Assembly: GCA_003988855.1 (NCBI GenBank)
Contig: QYAI01000015.1
Coordinates: forward strand, 1 to 64,000
DNA from: Arachnopeziza araneosa
Taxonomy: Eukaryota > Ascomycota > Leotiomycetes > Helotiales > Arachnopezizaceae
DNA: 64,000 nucleotides
Direction: 5' to 3'
The translations under genes and the position numbers were made by a program. Shown one piece after another: positions 47,581 through 56,694 of the stretch (its first letter is position 1; each line of letters opens with the position of its first letter). The notes beneath the pieces are model-generated. The model searched no databases, was not told the origin of the DNA, and saw only the letters and a list, made by a program, of their open reading frames with translations.

Positions 47581-48196
47581 GATGAAAGATTGAAGTGGTC
47601 GAAGTTGGTTTTATTCGCAAAGGCGGTGTGATGTTTTGTTGTTTGTTGTTGCAAAGTCTGTAAATAATTTCTTAGCAGCACTCCTTCCCAACTTGTTTGT
47701 TATCTTGGCGGGGTAATCGGAGCTCCCAAACAAGAAAATAAAAGTACTAACAGTGCCTGGACAATCAAAATGCAATTGCAGAGATGAAAGGAAGTAGGAG
47801 GATAGAGAATTTATGGCAGAGAAAAAAGTGCAGAGTTTTTATAACTCACAAGGTTTGAGGGAATTTGTTTGAAGGACGCTTCCTGCTTGGGGGGAGGTTG
47901 AGCAACGAAGCTTACTTGCAAAAAAAACAAAACCCGTTCATCAACAGGCCCGCGGCGACCACCCCACTCCCAACGTGCACTTTTGTTTTGCCTGCTAATG
48001 CCTCAGGCCACAGCGCCGCCGCAACGAATGTCCTGCATCGCTTAGGCCTGCTGCTATCATTGTCTGGTGAGCAGCTCTCTGTTGTCGAGTGTCCCAAGCC
48101 ATCACCAACAACAACTTATTAAGACATCTCTCGCATAAACAACCTTCGGTTCTGCAATTCAATACTTCTCCAAGAAAATAACAAGACACAGCAAAG
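47581..48196. promoter_or_regulatory. Divergent promoter of pyruvate kinase and mitofissin
   Basis: This 616-base stretch drives both divergent genes. It is rich in A/T near 47650-47850, then GC-rich. A short A7 run lies near 47922. No carbon-regulator site could be named with confidence. Confidence 0.5.
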
Positions 48197-48749
48197 ATGG
48201 TGGTATGTGCCTCCCGCATCAACAGTCTTTACGACTAGCACCTAATCAACTCAGTTCCTCAATTTACTAACATTTGGTTTATGGGGAAAGCTCGGAAGAT
48301 TAACTCACTATGCCTTTGATGCTGTTCTGAGTATGCTCTTTCCCTCCGGTTCCAGATATGCGATGTGCTGACCTCACTTGCAGTCTCTACAATTCTGGCT
48401 GGAATGAAGCGGTCGACTGGCCTAACGTATGTCCACTTTCCTTTATCCATATAAGCCACTCGACAGCTCTTTTCTGCGCGAACCTGTTCTGCAGTTGGTT
48501 TCTGCCGAGTATCCTCCACTCGAAGACTCATGCAAAGACACAACTGTTCCCAACCCACCAGATTCAAAGACCACCATGGCTAACAGCTCCCATCCTTGGG
48601 ACCTCAGGCCCAGTTTCAAGAAAGAAGCCATTTCTGAAAATAAAGATGTCAACGTATGGATAGAGAAATACCTCGGCATTGGTGAATGGGTCATGGATCA
48701 ATCAGTAGCCATCGCAGGATCCAGCGGTTGGTTTGAGCGCAAGCGGTAG
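48197..48749 (+). CDS. ATG44: Mitofissin Atg44 (mitochondrial fission factor), formerly DUF1748
   Basis: Atg44 resides in the mitochondrial intermembrane space and helps cut mitochondria for mitophagy. Four exons, all in phase: 48197-48202 (Met-Val only), 48291-48330, 48384-48426 and 48608-48749, giving 76 residues; fission yeast Atg44 is 73. The first intron (88 nt) has donor GTATGT, branch TTACTAAC and acceptor GGGAAAG. That choice yields the family start MVLGRLTHYAFDAVLIS; using the earlier TCAG acceptor adds a non-family stretch. The third intron is 181 nt; its acceptor CCTCAG gives GMKRSTGLTPSF, the family motif. Then NKDVNVWIEKYLGIGEWVMD and QSVAIAGSSGWFERKR follow, all conserved. A hydrophobic N-terminal helix is present. 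The earlier alternative acceptor at CCCAG would drop two residues (Pro-Ser). Family match is strong. Confidence 0.9.
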
Positions 48750-49927
48750 TCGATTCCACATGCATATCCAGGTTGAGCATGAAGTCGATATGCAAGAGAG
48801 GGTCGCAGATGTGAATTAGGCGTCTTGGGAGTTTGGAAGATACGGCTTGTATTGAGTGAGATATGCTTTTTTCATGGATTCCATGTGGCGAATAAAGGCA
48901 GAAGGCGAATCCTCTTCTCAATCATACATATGATTCATGGTAGAGAGATGTAACAAGAATTCAAGAGTCTAGACTCCTCCTGCTATGGTCTATCCGAAGA
49001 CTGGATTTTTCTCCTCAGTTAGCTCTCCTCTCCTTCAAACCGAGGCCACCGGGATGCTAGATCCGATGACAGAAGTTGAGCACGTGAGTTCAGAACTCGA
49101 GAAGTCAAGTCATTGTACTTTAATCAGTTTCATTTCAACAAAGAAACTCCAAACTTTGAGAAGCCATACCTGTTACCTTCTTGATCTCGAATGTCAGTTG
49201 TAATGCTAGACTTTGTGCTATAATGCGTGTAATTTCATATCTCGAATGTCTTCTATAAGCAACGGCAGTGAAGGTGGATCTCCTACCTGTACGGTTGCTG
49301 ACTAGGGACCGCTGATGCTTTTAACTGTTATTCGTCCCAGCAAAAGGAGAACGCAGCTCTTGAGGCAGCTATCGCACGCAAACCTACACGGTGCTATTTC
49401 GATGCAGGACCGCTACGCAACGTAGCCTTCTGCACGCCACTCGAACTCGTCTGCTTAACGAGTAGAGGATTCCTTCGCAGAAGAATTCGGAGAACAGATT
49501 TAGTTACATGAAGGATATGATAGAAGAAAGTGGAAGAGCTAAGAGGAATGCAGTAATATTGCTTAGTTAGGAAGGCAAGAATTGAGCTCGCGGTCTACTC
49601 TGATGAGCTGGGAAGAATCGAGTCGAAAGATGGTAATTTTGTAAGACAGGCTTTCTGCAGGTTATATAACGGCGCTGTGGCATCGCGGGATCTGGGCCTA
49701 AGCTTGCTCTTAAAGAGGGGTTTAAGCAGCTGTTTAGCACCTTTTAAGAGCAAGACGCTGTGTATAAAATGTAAGAAATGTAATTTACTTTGAAAAGAGA
49801 AATTGAGAACAATGTAAACTAAATTCAAAGTCGCTGGCACTCACAAACAATCGAGCCATGTAATCTTTTGAAATTAACGATGAGCATCGAGTGGCTCTGG
49901 TATCATATGTAAAACTATCAACTCGCA
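48750..49927. other. Gene-poor stretch with a relic-like segment and hairpin
   Basis: No gene is supported. From about 49280 to 49800 there are broken, frameshifted coding-like pieces with many stops, which may come from a mobile element, but I cannot name it. A strong inverted repeat lies within it (see separate entry). Confidence 0.45.
49703..49754. repeat. 12-bp perfect inverted repeat (hairpin)
   Basis: CTTGCTCTTAAA at 49703-49714 pairs with TTTAAGAGCAAG at 49743-49754, separated by 28 bases. It lies in the relic-like stretch and not in a gene. It could be part of a decayed element. Confidence 0.85.
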
Positions 49928-51577
49928 TCATCGATCATGATCCCCACGATCAACCATAAGCTCCGCCAAAGTCGGTCCATCATCCTCACTTTCCTGGCTG
50001 TCCTGACTATCCTGTCTCGTAATCTGCGCTACATTCACCGCCCCATTCAATTCTTCTAATAATCCATTTGCGGAAGAACTATGCTGACTTTCATCATCAT
50101 GCTCTTCAACACCATGTAACATCTCTAAAGCCCCTTTCAATATACCTTCGCCTTCTCGAAATGCTTCCAACTCGGCTCCTATTGCACAGATTAAGAGGTT
50201 CCAATTTCTTTCTTCTGCAATATGTAGCGTCTCCTGTAGCTTTGTTATTACAGTTCCCATTCTAGCAACCTGAGTTCGGAGCTTCTCAGCGTCTTGGGCG
50301 TCGTTAGTAGCCATTTGTTGACGAAGATCGTTCTCAAATTCCATGATGGTATTGACACAGTCTTGCCACATTTGAGCACCGTCTTCCAATGCAGTTTTTT
50401 CCGTCTCGACCTCTTGTCTCCGAAGTTGTAGCTGCGAAACCTCCTTATTCCACCATTCCTTCGCGATGCCTAATGTCCGCCTTCCAGGTGGCAAGGCAAA
50501 CAAACCTGCTTCATCGCCCATTACAACCGATGCGGAGATCGGAGGTCGTTTCAAGAACTCCTTAACCTCGGACTCAACGTCCCTTAAAGCGCCGCGATAG
50601 CTGCTGAGTCTTGCTTCCCGCTTGTTCAAGCTTTCATTGATCCGCTCTCCGAGCCAGCGTTTCCTAGCTTTCATTTGCGCCAATCTATCTTCCAGATCTC
50701 GGATTTCGCTGTCAAGTGCTCGTTCTTCGGTTCGAAGGTCAGCAACCTCCATAACATCTTCTCCGGCTACCTCTCCTTCCCCCTCGGTCAACCGACTCCT
50801 CATCCTCTCGATTCTCGTCTCCCACTGTCCAACCTTTCCTAGCAGCTCCTCTCTCCTCCCAATATCCACCATCAACAGCCCCATCTCCTCTCTCTTCACA
50901 CCCACCAGCTCACCCATACACCTTAGTAACCCTCGCCTAGCGCCTCTCAACCCTACTACTCTCTTTTTTGGCTGCCTTACCGGCACAATTCCACCATTTG
51001 CCCTTCCTTGAACACTCCGTGTCGTAGGCGTGCTACTCCCCGCATCGCTATGTCCATCTCCCTCCCCGCCAAATCCCTGCACTAGTCCTGCAGACTGCGC
51101 ATCTAAAAGCACTTGTAAATCGCCTTGGATAGCTTTCTCTCTCCTCTCTAGCACAACCAGTGGATCAATCATAGATCCTGCTCCAGTCGCTCTTCTGATC
51201 CTCGGACTTGCACTCTGAGTTTCTGTTCTTCCTGCTACTTGACTGCTGTGCGTGGGAGATAGTAGAACGCTCGTAGCTATAGGTGGCGGGGGAGCAGCGA
51301 ACTGTATCTTTTTGCCTCTGCTTCTAGACGGAGAGGGAGAGAGGCTCGGGTTGGTAGCGGGATGTAGATTTGAGATGGGACTTGTGCTTTGGTTCCGGAG
51401 AGCATTGTCATCGCGGTAGAAGGAGGGAGGGGGAGATGGAGAGACAGTTCGTGAATGAGATACTGAGACGGAAGGCCGAGGAGAGAGATCAGCGAGAGAG
51501 AGGGAGTTGCGGTGCTGGGGGAGGAGAGGTGAAGTGTCGCGTGAGGTTGAAGTGCGAGAGAAGAAGGATCGAGACAT
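49928..51577 (-). CDS. Atg28-like coiled-coil protein (autophagy/pexophagy related)
   Basis: A single exon of 549 residues. Residues 1-135 are Ser/Pro-rich and disordered. A conserved block follows: LVVLERREKAIQGDLQVLLD with AQSAGLVQGFG, which I recall from fungal proteins labelled autophagy-related protein 28, and then PVRQPKKRVVGLRGARRGLL. Residues 230-480 are mostly coiled-coil (heptads such as LRTEERALDSEIRDLEDRL and LQLRRQEVETEKTALED). The tail is acidic and Ser/Gln-rich (QDSQDSQESEDDGPT). Atg28 in Pichia pastoris is a coiled-coil protein needed for selective breakdown of peroxisomes. The fungal label is weak by nature because coiled-coils converge, so the function is likely but not sure. 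It is 1.2 kb downstream of the mitofissin gene and points toward it. Confidence 0.6.
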   Translation of the reverse strand: MSRSFFSRTSTSRDTSPLLPQHRNSLSLADLSPRPSVSVSHSRTVSPSPPPSFYRDDNALRNQSTSPISNLHPATNPSLSPSPSRSRGKKIQFAAPPPPIATSVLLSPTHSSQVAGRTETQSASPRIRRATGAGSMIDPLVVLERREKAIQGDLQVLLDAQSAGLVQGFGGEGDGHSDAGSSTPTTRSVQGRANGGIVPVRQPKKRVVGLRGARRGLLRCMGELVGVKREEMGLLMVDIGRREELLGKVGQWETRIERMRSRLTEGEGEVAGEDVMEVADLRTEERALDSEIRDLEDRLAQMKARKRWLGERINESLNKREARLSSYRGALRDVESEVKEFLKRPPISASVVMGDEAGLFALPPGRRTLGIAKEWWNKEVSQLQLRRQEVETEKTALEDGAQMWQDCVNTIMEFENDLRQQMATNDAQDAEKLRTQVARMGTVITKLQETLHIAEERNWNLLICAIGAELEAFREGEGILKGALEMLHGVEEHDDESQHSSSANGLLEELNGAVNVAQITRQDSQDSQESEDDGPTLAELMVDRGDHDR

Positions 51578-52475
51578 TGTTTACGGAGTTTGATGCTATA
51601 GCTCTTTGGCTTTGAGTGTCGCAGAAGTCGGAGTTCAAACTATGATGCTATTGAGCTGCTGGGTTATCTAACTGCCATGCTGTGATGTGAAGGATGTGAG
51701 TGTTCACTCAAGCTGTCCAAAATATTGACGGTGAAGGACGGCAGTATCCGCATTCGGTTGCCTAGCTAGCCCGTTCACATGCTCAACGGTCATCTGGCTT
51801 CTTCTTGCTCACAAGTTGGGATTCATTCATATCTTGGACTTCTACCGCTTTCACCAGGCACAATGCCATACTCTACCTACCCTCCTTTCTGCAGGTCAGT
51901 CGCGTTGCCAAAAGCAGAAAGCCAGGCAATTGGTGGTGTTCGGCCAAGTTCCTCCAAACTCAAAGTTTACTCACAGCCTAGACATCAGCATCAACCTTGG
52001 AATCGAAGCCATGTTCAGGTGATGCATTCTAACTTCTATCATATGATGATGCAGACATTATAGCAGCCCATAATGTCTTCTACAGCTTGAGACCCTCTCC
52101 GACGTGCTCATCTTTTCGTAGCTCGCTCGCTCGCTCGTTTAAGTTGCCAGTTTGATAACCCGCAGTTGCAGAGAGGTAAGTTTGCCGAGGGGAGCCATTC
52201 GCGTAGCTGTGCTGAGTGCAAATAAACAGCCAGTGTAAAATCTTCTCTTCTTGGGTCTTAGGATCCTCTTTTCCATTCTATCATCTCAGATTTTACACGG
52301 CGCTCCTACATATTCAAATTTGCCAAGTTCCATCCTTATTCATTGCAGGCAGTGCTTTGAAGTGTTTATACTTCGTACTCTCGGCCCAAATTTCACAAAC
52401 ATCAAGGTACTTGGGACTCACTCTCTTCTTCGTGTCACAACTCTACCTTTAAATAGGTTCGTTTGGAAAACCGTC
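51578..52475. other. Intergenic region, divergent promoters
   Basis: This 898-base stretch holds the promoters of the Atg28-like gene and the dehydrogenase gene. A four-copy GCTC run (GCTCGCTCGCTCGTTT) lies near 52123. Nothing else stands out. Confidence 0.5.
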
Positions 52476-53589
52476 ATGGCTCCATCCGCTACAGAGATTG
52501 CTGAAAGAGATGCTCTCACATCTCGAGTCCTTCCACAGATGACTTTAAGTACTGGTGATGAAGCCTCATTAACTGGCCCTCCTGCTCCGATGCCTCACTA
52601 TCTAAATCCAGAAGGACGCTCTCGCCTTCGTTTCGAGGTTGAAGGCAATGCCATGCACGTTTAATCTGCACCATCTTGTGGTATTGTAAGCATTACTGAC
52701 CCAAGCCTAGCATCACTGGAGGAGCAGAGACCCTCGGCCTCTCTGCCGCTCATGCTCTTCTTGAACATGGCCTGTCTGGCATTATGATTGTCGATATCTC
52801 CCCTACCGCACTTACTGATGCAGTTACCAAACTGCAGTCATCGTTTCCTTCCGCTAGCATCCTCTCCCGAGTGGTCGATATCACTGACGAAACCTCAGTC
52901 TCAGCCGCCGTAGAAGCAGCTGCTTCCTTGCTGGGCTCAATTGACATCCTTTTCTGTTTCGCAGGAGTGGTAAGTTGTCAACACGCTCTTGAAATGTCGG
53001 CCTCAACCTGGCGAAGAACCCTAGACATCAACACCACAGGTTCCTTCCTTTGCGCCCAGGCTTGTGCTAAACAGATGATTGCCCAAAATACTGGAGGGTC
53101 AATAACATTCATCGCGTCCATCTCTGGCCACCGAGTCAATTTCCCGCAAGCACAAGTTGCGTACAATGTCTCAAAAGCAGCGCTGCTGAGCTTGAAGAGC
53201 TCTCTTGCCGCGGAGTGGGCCAGATATGGAATTCGGGTGAACAGCATCAGTCCTGGCTATATGGATACAATTCTAAATGAGAGAGATGGATTAACTGAAG
53301 GGAGGAGGATTTGGGCCGAGAGGAACCCGATGGGCAGAATGGGAAATCCGGATGAGTTGACCGGCGCAGTTATATTGTTAGCAAGTACTGCGGGCACTTA
53401 TATGAATGGTGAGTGGAGGCTTGAGAGCTACTGGTAAATTCTGGCTAATCAAATTAACATAGGGACTGGTAAGGCTTAATTTCATACCGAGTTCCTATTG
53501 TTTGTATCGGAGCTTCGAGCCTGGGAGCTGTTTACAGTACTAATTGCGTGATAGATATCGTGGTCGATGGTGGACAGATAGTTTTTTAA
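52476..53589 (+). CDS. Short-chain dehydrogenase/reductase (SDR), microexon gene
   Basis: An NAD(P)-dependent oxidoreductase, probably acting on a sugar alcohol or ketone. Four exons are inferred: 52476-52654, 52711-53408, 53463-53468 and 53555-53589, giving 305 residues. The nucleotide-binding turn is ITGGAETLGLSAAHALL. IVDI follows with the acidic residue at the end of beta-2 (Asp), which favours NAD. FCFAGVV, then SITFIASISG with the catalytic Ser, and YNVSKAALLSLKSSLA with the YxxxK pair. INSISPGYMDT lies after it. The third exon is 6 nt and only its use yields the end GTDIVVDGGQIVF, as in the family. The first intron must start at GC (AT|GCACGT) to give the expected NAIITGGA; a GT donor 4 nt later with another acceptor is the alternative. 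It resembles the fungal arabinitol/sorbose reductase group, a guess. Confidence 0.85.
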
Positions 53590-54344
53590 ATTCCAGGAAT
53601 ATGAAGACGCCTTTTGAGATGGCTTTGAAAAACATAGGATCATCAACAGATACTACCCAAAATTATTATAGTTAGTTCCGATGTCTAGCAGAACAATGAT
53701 GCTCGGAAAATAACTGCAGTCATTAACTAGTCACATTTCATTCGCCATGCCCTCTGACTGTAACTCAAAACTTACTCCCCTCCCATGCCCAAATGAGCCA
53801 TATCTTTTTCCTCGAGAATGCTCCCACTCTACTCTGTATTCACCGACTTCCTCCCTGAGAAGTCAACTCTGGCACTAGGAAGGAGATCAGATCGGCAGTG
53901 GCATCGCACAATCATACCTCTCAATGGCTGCCTTCTAAAATTGGTACAATCGTGAGCAGGAAGCGACCTCAGCCAGAAAACCTTAAATTGGCCGAACATC
54001 AGTAGTTTAGCAGTCTCTCGCTCAGTTTGGGTAAAAATAAGAATGATAGGCTGGTTTCGAAAGATGTCAAAGATCTCGTGTAATTCTCTGTCTAAGCTTT
54101 GGAGATATCGATTCCAGCTTTGATCTTGTCCTGTTTAAAAAAGACAAGGGTCAAAAGCTGGAGATCAACTTTGCAACATGAACAAGCAAGATGAGTGCAT
54201 ATGTAGATTCGATGGCTATAATTGGGTATTTGATATAGAAGCAAGACCGTGATACACTGCGGGTCATCCCATCCTCATTACCACTATAACGACAACGCCA
54301 CACAAAACAAGTCGGATACCGAACTGCTATAAACCTCTTACTCT
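53590..54344. other. Intergenic region between convergent genes
   Basis: This stretch of 755 bases holds two 3' flanks. I see no supported gene or repeat. Confidence 0.55.
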
Positions 54345-55065
54345 CTAGTTGCTCGTAAAGTAGTTTGCAGCAATTGGATCACCGAGCTTAGCAGTTGTCT
54401 GCCACTTGTCCAGACTCCATCGGATTCGGGGTGGGATTCCTACCGGCTTTCCGTCGCCATATTCTGGAATAAGGTGTTAGGTTTGTAGATTTCACGGAGG
54501 GAATGGATTGATGGTTGAAATCTCAAGAGTGTATCTTTCGGTAAAATATATTCAGGTCCACTCCTGAGCTCTTGACCAATACAACAAATTGTGGATAATT
54601 GAAAGGTATAAACTTACTCTTTGCATCAAAGTCCTCTGGTTGTTCGTATAAGAAGAAGATGTAGCGATGGGGAGCCGCACCCGGAGGAGGGCCAGGGGGG
54701 CCCCAGTTGCAGATGAACGGCTCGCGGGAGGTCAGGGTTCCATCGGGAGTGGCTTTGAAACCAGGTTGATTCCAATGGAGAATGGGACCCAGGAATGGCG
54801 CTGAGACAAATGGGGGATCGAGATCGAGGCAGACGAGGAGGTAGGTTGCGTTGGGGTTGGGCACGGCGTAGGAGATCGAGGGGGGTTCTTTTGCTTCTGT
54901 TGGTCATTAGAGCAGTCTTTGCGAGGAATGGAAAGAAGAATGACCGGCCTTGGGGATGTATTGATTTGGTTCAATGGATTTGCCGTTTAAAGTGAGGCCT
55001 AGAATTTTGGAAGGATCCTTCTCAATGGCGCTGAGGGCGCGTTGAACGCTTTCGTCTTTAGGCAT
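54345..55065 (-). CDS. Phosphatidylethanolamine-binding protein (PEBP / carboxypeptidase Y inhibitor-like)
   Basis: PEBP proteins bind phospholipid head groups or anions and in yeast (Tfs1) inhibit carboxypeptidase Y and a Ras-GAP. Three exons join in phase: 55065-54945, 54896-54618 and 54463-54345, giving 172 residues. The start MPKDESVQRALSAIEKDPSK and KILGLTLNGKSI are typical. The ligand pocket shows YLLVCLDLDPPFVSAPFLGP (the DxDxP-type loop), ILHWNQPG and the HRYIFFLYEQPEDF block (GxxxHRYxFxLY motif). The last exon gives KYGDGKPVGIPPRIRWSLDK and ends DPIAANYFTSN. The 154-nt intron between exons 2 and 3 contains stops in frame and is bounded by GTAAGT and TTCCAG. Family identity is firm; the target is not known. 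Confidence 0.93.
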
Positions 55066-56694
55066 GGTGAAAGTAGAAGTGGAAGTGGGAAGTTGGAGAA
55101 GAGAGGCAAGAGAATTTTGTGGACTAGAAAAGCGAGGAAAACGGAACCGAATCAGAGACGCTTACCTTGGGAAAAATGAAACGGAAGAAATACTTGTGTT
55201 TATATGGCATACAAACCAAGCTGGGTCGGAAAGTCGGTGGTGAAGCTTCTCGGAGATAAAAGTTTAACTGGAGCACGGAGAGTATAGACGCCGGGGCCAG
55301 TGCTACTGTAGGCTAGGTACTGTATCTGCGGTCACGAGACCTTGACCATCGCTGTCGTCGGGGCAGTCAAAAGACTCTTTTGATATCAAAACGAGGCAGT
55401 TCCACAGGGAGACTTGGTCTCATCTGGTCAGATTGCCTTTCTCGTGAACCCGAAGCGGTGATGCTTGGTCACGTGTTATGTATGAGGTGTTTCCGGTCCT
55501 CCATCTTCATCCGCTATTCCACTGGTTCTCCCTTTGTCGATGATACGAGGTCAGCAAGGCGCGATCCTTCTCGGCCTTGCTTCTCGTACGATTGGGGAAT
55601 ATCCACGTCTGATTTCGTGCTGCCGTCTAGCGTGTCTCGGAAGGATCTCTCTCATTCATGCCCCTCCATCTCGTTCAGCCCCACGAAGGCAACTGTTCGC
55701 AGTCTCCCCAAAGCAGTGCGTTGAAACTGGGCCGGTATGGAAGAAACAAGACAGATGTTTGCAATCCTGTATCCATCAGGAGACTCGCCATCGATGACTG
55801 GCTTGGATGCATTGATAAGGAAAGGAAAGTCTGCAAGTTGTCGGGTCCAGATCAGAAGTGTCCCATGTGGCTTGCTACCTCCAAGATGTGTGAGGATTCA
55901 GCCTGTCAGCCCAGCCTGACTTAAGCTTCCTTGGAAATGCCAGGGACCATCAGCACAAGCTTTCTCACATCCACAGCCTCAATGGCAACACGATATGCCG
56001 TTCTGTTTGGGCATGGCCAGTTGCCGGGAGGCTGATGAAATCTAGTTTCCTTGGCGGCTGATGCAACAGTGAACAAGATGCAGCCCGCTTCTAGGATGCT
56101 GTCGACGTCCGTCCAACCACCACCGTCTATTTTCAGACGGCGAAGCAGAGCAGAGCAGAGCAGATCAGATCAGATTTGGTGCTTCCGTTGGTGGGGTTCT
56201 GAGCTCACCGCAAGCCGCCCTTCTTCCATCTACAGTACATCAACAACAAAAGTCAACGACGGCTGGGTTGCAACAAGCGCGGGAGCATTTTCTTTTCGAT
56301 ATGTTGCGGAAGCACTGCAGCATGTCGAAGCGTAAGCCGCATTGATTGGATCACGGCGCTGCAGAGAGCTGAAAGGCGGCATTCGGGCCAGCCAGGCATG
56401 GGCTCTGGTGTGGCTTCCAGATCCCCTATCCAGACGCCATGTTCAAGGAGCTGAGTTTCTTCTTCCGAAAATGCGTCACTTTGATTCGCTCTCTTGCGCT
56501 GTCTTAGATTAGAGTCGCAACGGAGGGGTAGCTTCTGAGGTTGGGCTCCCTCTGCGCCACCACAGCACTGTGAATGGGGTGACTCCCGTCGTCGGAATAT
56601 ATAGCATTTGAAATCCCCAATCCTCTTGGCTCTAGCACAAGCAACACCAAGGTCGAGATCCGGCTCTCACGCGCCGACGAACATCACAAACATC
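55066..56694. other. Long gene-free stretch of 1.6 kb
   Basis: Divergent promoters of PEBP and the WW-protein gene. The middle has several open frames with no family look or start context. A run of AGAGC and AGATC pentamers lies at about 56147-56175. I find no supported gene. Confidence 0.5.

Noticed and set aside
48429..48607. Open frame across the third mitofissin intron
   Set aside because: The frame has no family match; the spliced reading gives the conserved mitofissin sequence instead.
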